Origin: a bacterium
GTDB lineage: Bacteria > RBG-13-66-14
DNA length: 6,203 nt
Direction of reading: 5' to 3'
Assembly (NCBI GenBank): GCA_021107695.1
Contig: JAIOSI010000007.1
Span: 1 to 6,203, forward strand
Below the pieces are notes generated by a model that searched no databases, was not told where the DNA came from, and saw only the letters and a list, made by a program, of their open reading frames with translations. This document shows, one piece after another, positions 5,542-6,203 of the stretch. The stretch's first letter is position 1, and the number at the start of each line of letters is the position of its first letter. The position numbers and the translations under genes are program-made.

Positions 5542-6203
5542 TTAACGGCTAATCACCAGGCGGCGGGTCAGGGTTCCTTCATTGGTGCGCAGCATGTAGA
5601 GGTAAACGCCGGAGGTGGCATCTCTGCCCGACTGCTCGCGCAGATCCCAGCTGATGGCGCGGCTTCCGGCGGCGACCTGCCCGTCGAGGAGTGTTGTAAT
5701 CAGTCGTCCCGCCAGGTCATAGACCTTTAACTCCACCGGACCGTTGTGTGCCAGGTCAAACTCGATGGTCAGCTGCTCACGAGCCGGGTTCGGGTAGCTC
5801 TGTTCCAGAACGGTCTTGCGTGCTGGCTCTGGATCTGCACCTTCGAGCCACTCATCAGTCCCGACCAGTATCTCCAGGCGGCGGTTGACCTCGCCTGGTA
5901 GCAAGGCGATTTCGTAGTCGTTGTCAGCAAGGAGGTTAACCGTCCGACCGAGAGCGTGATCGATCAGAATAATATCGTAGCGGGACGGCAGTTCCTCGAT
6001 CCAGCTCCAACTTAGCAGAGCCTCTGTCTCGTTTCCCAATGGCTGGATGATGAACTCCCAGCTTGCGCCATCGCCGATACCGGAGCGGAAGTCAGTGGCG
6101 TATTCATCGCGTTCGGTAGGCCAATCGTGATGCTCAAACCAGAGGTTCGCCGCGCCAGCCAGAGTCGGTGGCTCACGGAGTTCGTTAACATCCCAGTAGT
6201 TAG
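5542..6203 (-). CDS. C-terminal part of a secreted protein with a T9SS/FlgD-type sorting tail (5' end outside window)
   Basis: The reading frame stays open to the right edge, giving at least 219 residues; the TTG at 6037-6039 is internal and not a real start, since the in-frame sequence before it (NYWDVNELREPP...) continues the same fold. Two parts are visible. First, roughly 135 residues look like beta-sandwich repeats (SWEFIIQPLGNE, LLSWSWIEELPSRYDIILID, NLLADNDYEIALL, NRRLEILVG), a pattern seen before sorting tails in FCB-type bacteria. Second, about 84 residues form the sorting domain: YPNPA, LTIEFDL, VELKVYDLAGRLITTL, ISWDL, SGVYLYMLRT and the end TLTRRLVISR. The tail predicts export and surface attachment or release. 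Any catalytic domain lies beyond the window. A very strong terminator follows. The sorting tail is related to the one at 1-160. Confidence 0.88.
   Translation of the reverse strand, partial: NYWDVNELREPPTLAGAANLWFEHHDWPTERDEYATDFRSGIGDGASWEFIIQPLGNETEALLSWSWIEELPSRYDIILIDHALGRTVNLLADNDYEIALLPGEVNRRLEILVGTDEWLEGADPEPARKTVLEQSYPNPAREQLTIEFDLAHNGPVELKVYDLAGRLITTLLDGQVAAGSRAISWDLREQSGRDATSGVYLYMLRTNEGTLTRRLVISR

Noticed and set aside
6037..6039. TTG as a start codon for the right-edge gene
   Set aside because: The frame continues open for 54 more codons to the window edge with protein-like sequence, and no ribosome site precedes the TTG, so it is internal.
1..6203. CRISPR array, tRNA, rRNA, insertion sequence or toxin-antitoxin pair
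   Set aside because: I looked for regularly spaced repeats, transposase-like motifs and paired small genes on both strands and saw none.

Overview
The window looks like a bacterial chromosome segment from the Fibrobacterota-Chlorobiota-Bacteroidota (FCB) superphylum or a related uncultivated lineage. The main reason is that the genes at both edges encode secreted proteins with the same kind of C-terminal tail: an Ig-like FlgD / type IX secretion (T9SS)-type sorting domain with a YPNP entry motif, a 'SGVYL' strand and a basic 'VISR' end. Promoters of sigma-70 type and clear Shine-Dalgarno sites fit a bacterium. The phylum cannot be fixed from the sequence alone.

Layout. Positions 1-160 (+ strand) hold the end of a secreted-protein gene. 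A bidirectional hairpin terminator (about 189-220) separates it from everything else, which is on the - strand. Read in the direction of - strand transcription (right to left), the order is: the C-terminal part of a second secreted protein (5542-6203, cut by the window edge) with a strong UUCG-loop terminator; a membrane-anchored M23/LytM peptidoglycan peptidase (4452-5381) with its own near-consensus promoter; a stand-alone restriction-endonuclease-like protein (3311-4375) ended by a hairpin; a tandem-GNAT acyltransferase (2087-3202) driven by an extended -10 promoter; a NodB-type polysaccharide deacetylase (1103-2071) 15 bp downstream of it; and a signal-peptide-bearing probable outer-membrane beta-barrel (241-1047). 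The largest gene-free gap is about 160 bp, and it contains a terminator and a promoter.

How they may work together. Most genes concern the cell envelope: wall cleavage or remodelling (M23), sugar acylation/deacetylation (GNAT plus deacetylase, both without signal peptides and so probably acting on cytoplasmic or inner-leaflet glycan precursors), an outer-membrane protein and two surface or secreted proteins. The nuclease-like gene is the exception. It has an intact PD-(D/E)XK site, no methylase or specificity partner, and a visibly lower GC content than the peptidase gene beside it. The three central genes (1103-4375) are all more AT-rich than both flanks, so they may be an acquired block. 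I see no insertion sequence, tRNA, rRNA, CRISPR array or long repeat. No clearly new multi-gene system can be demonstrated here; the best leads are the orphan nuclease and the tandem-GNAT/deacetylase pair.
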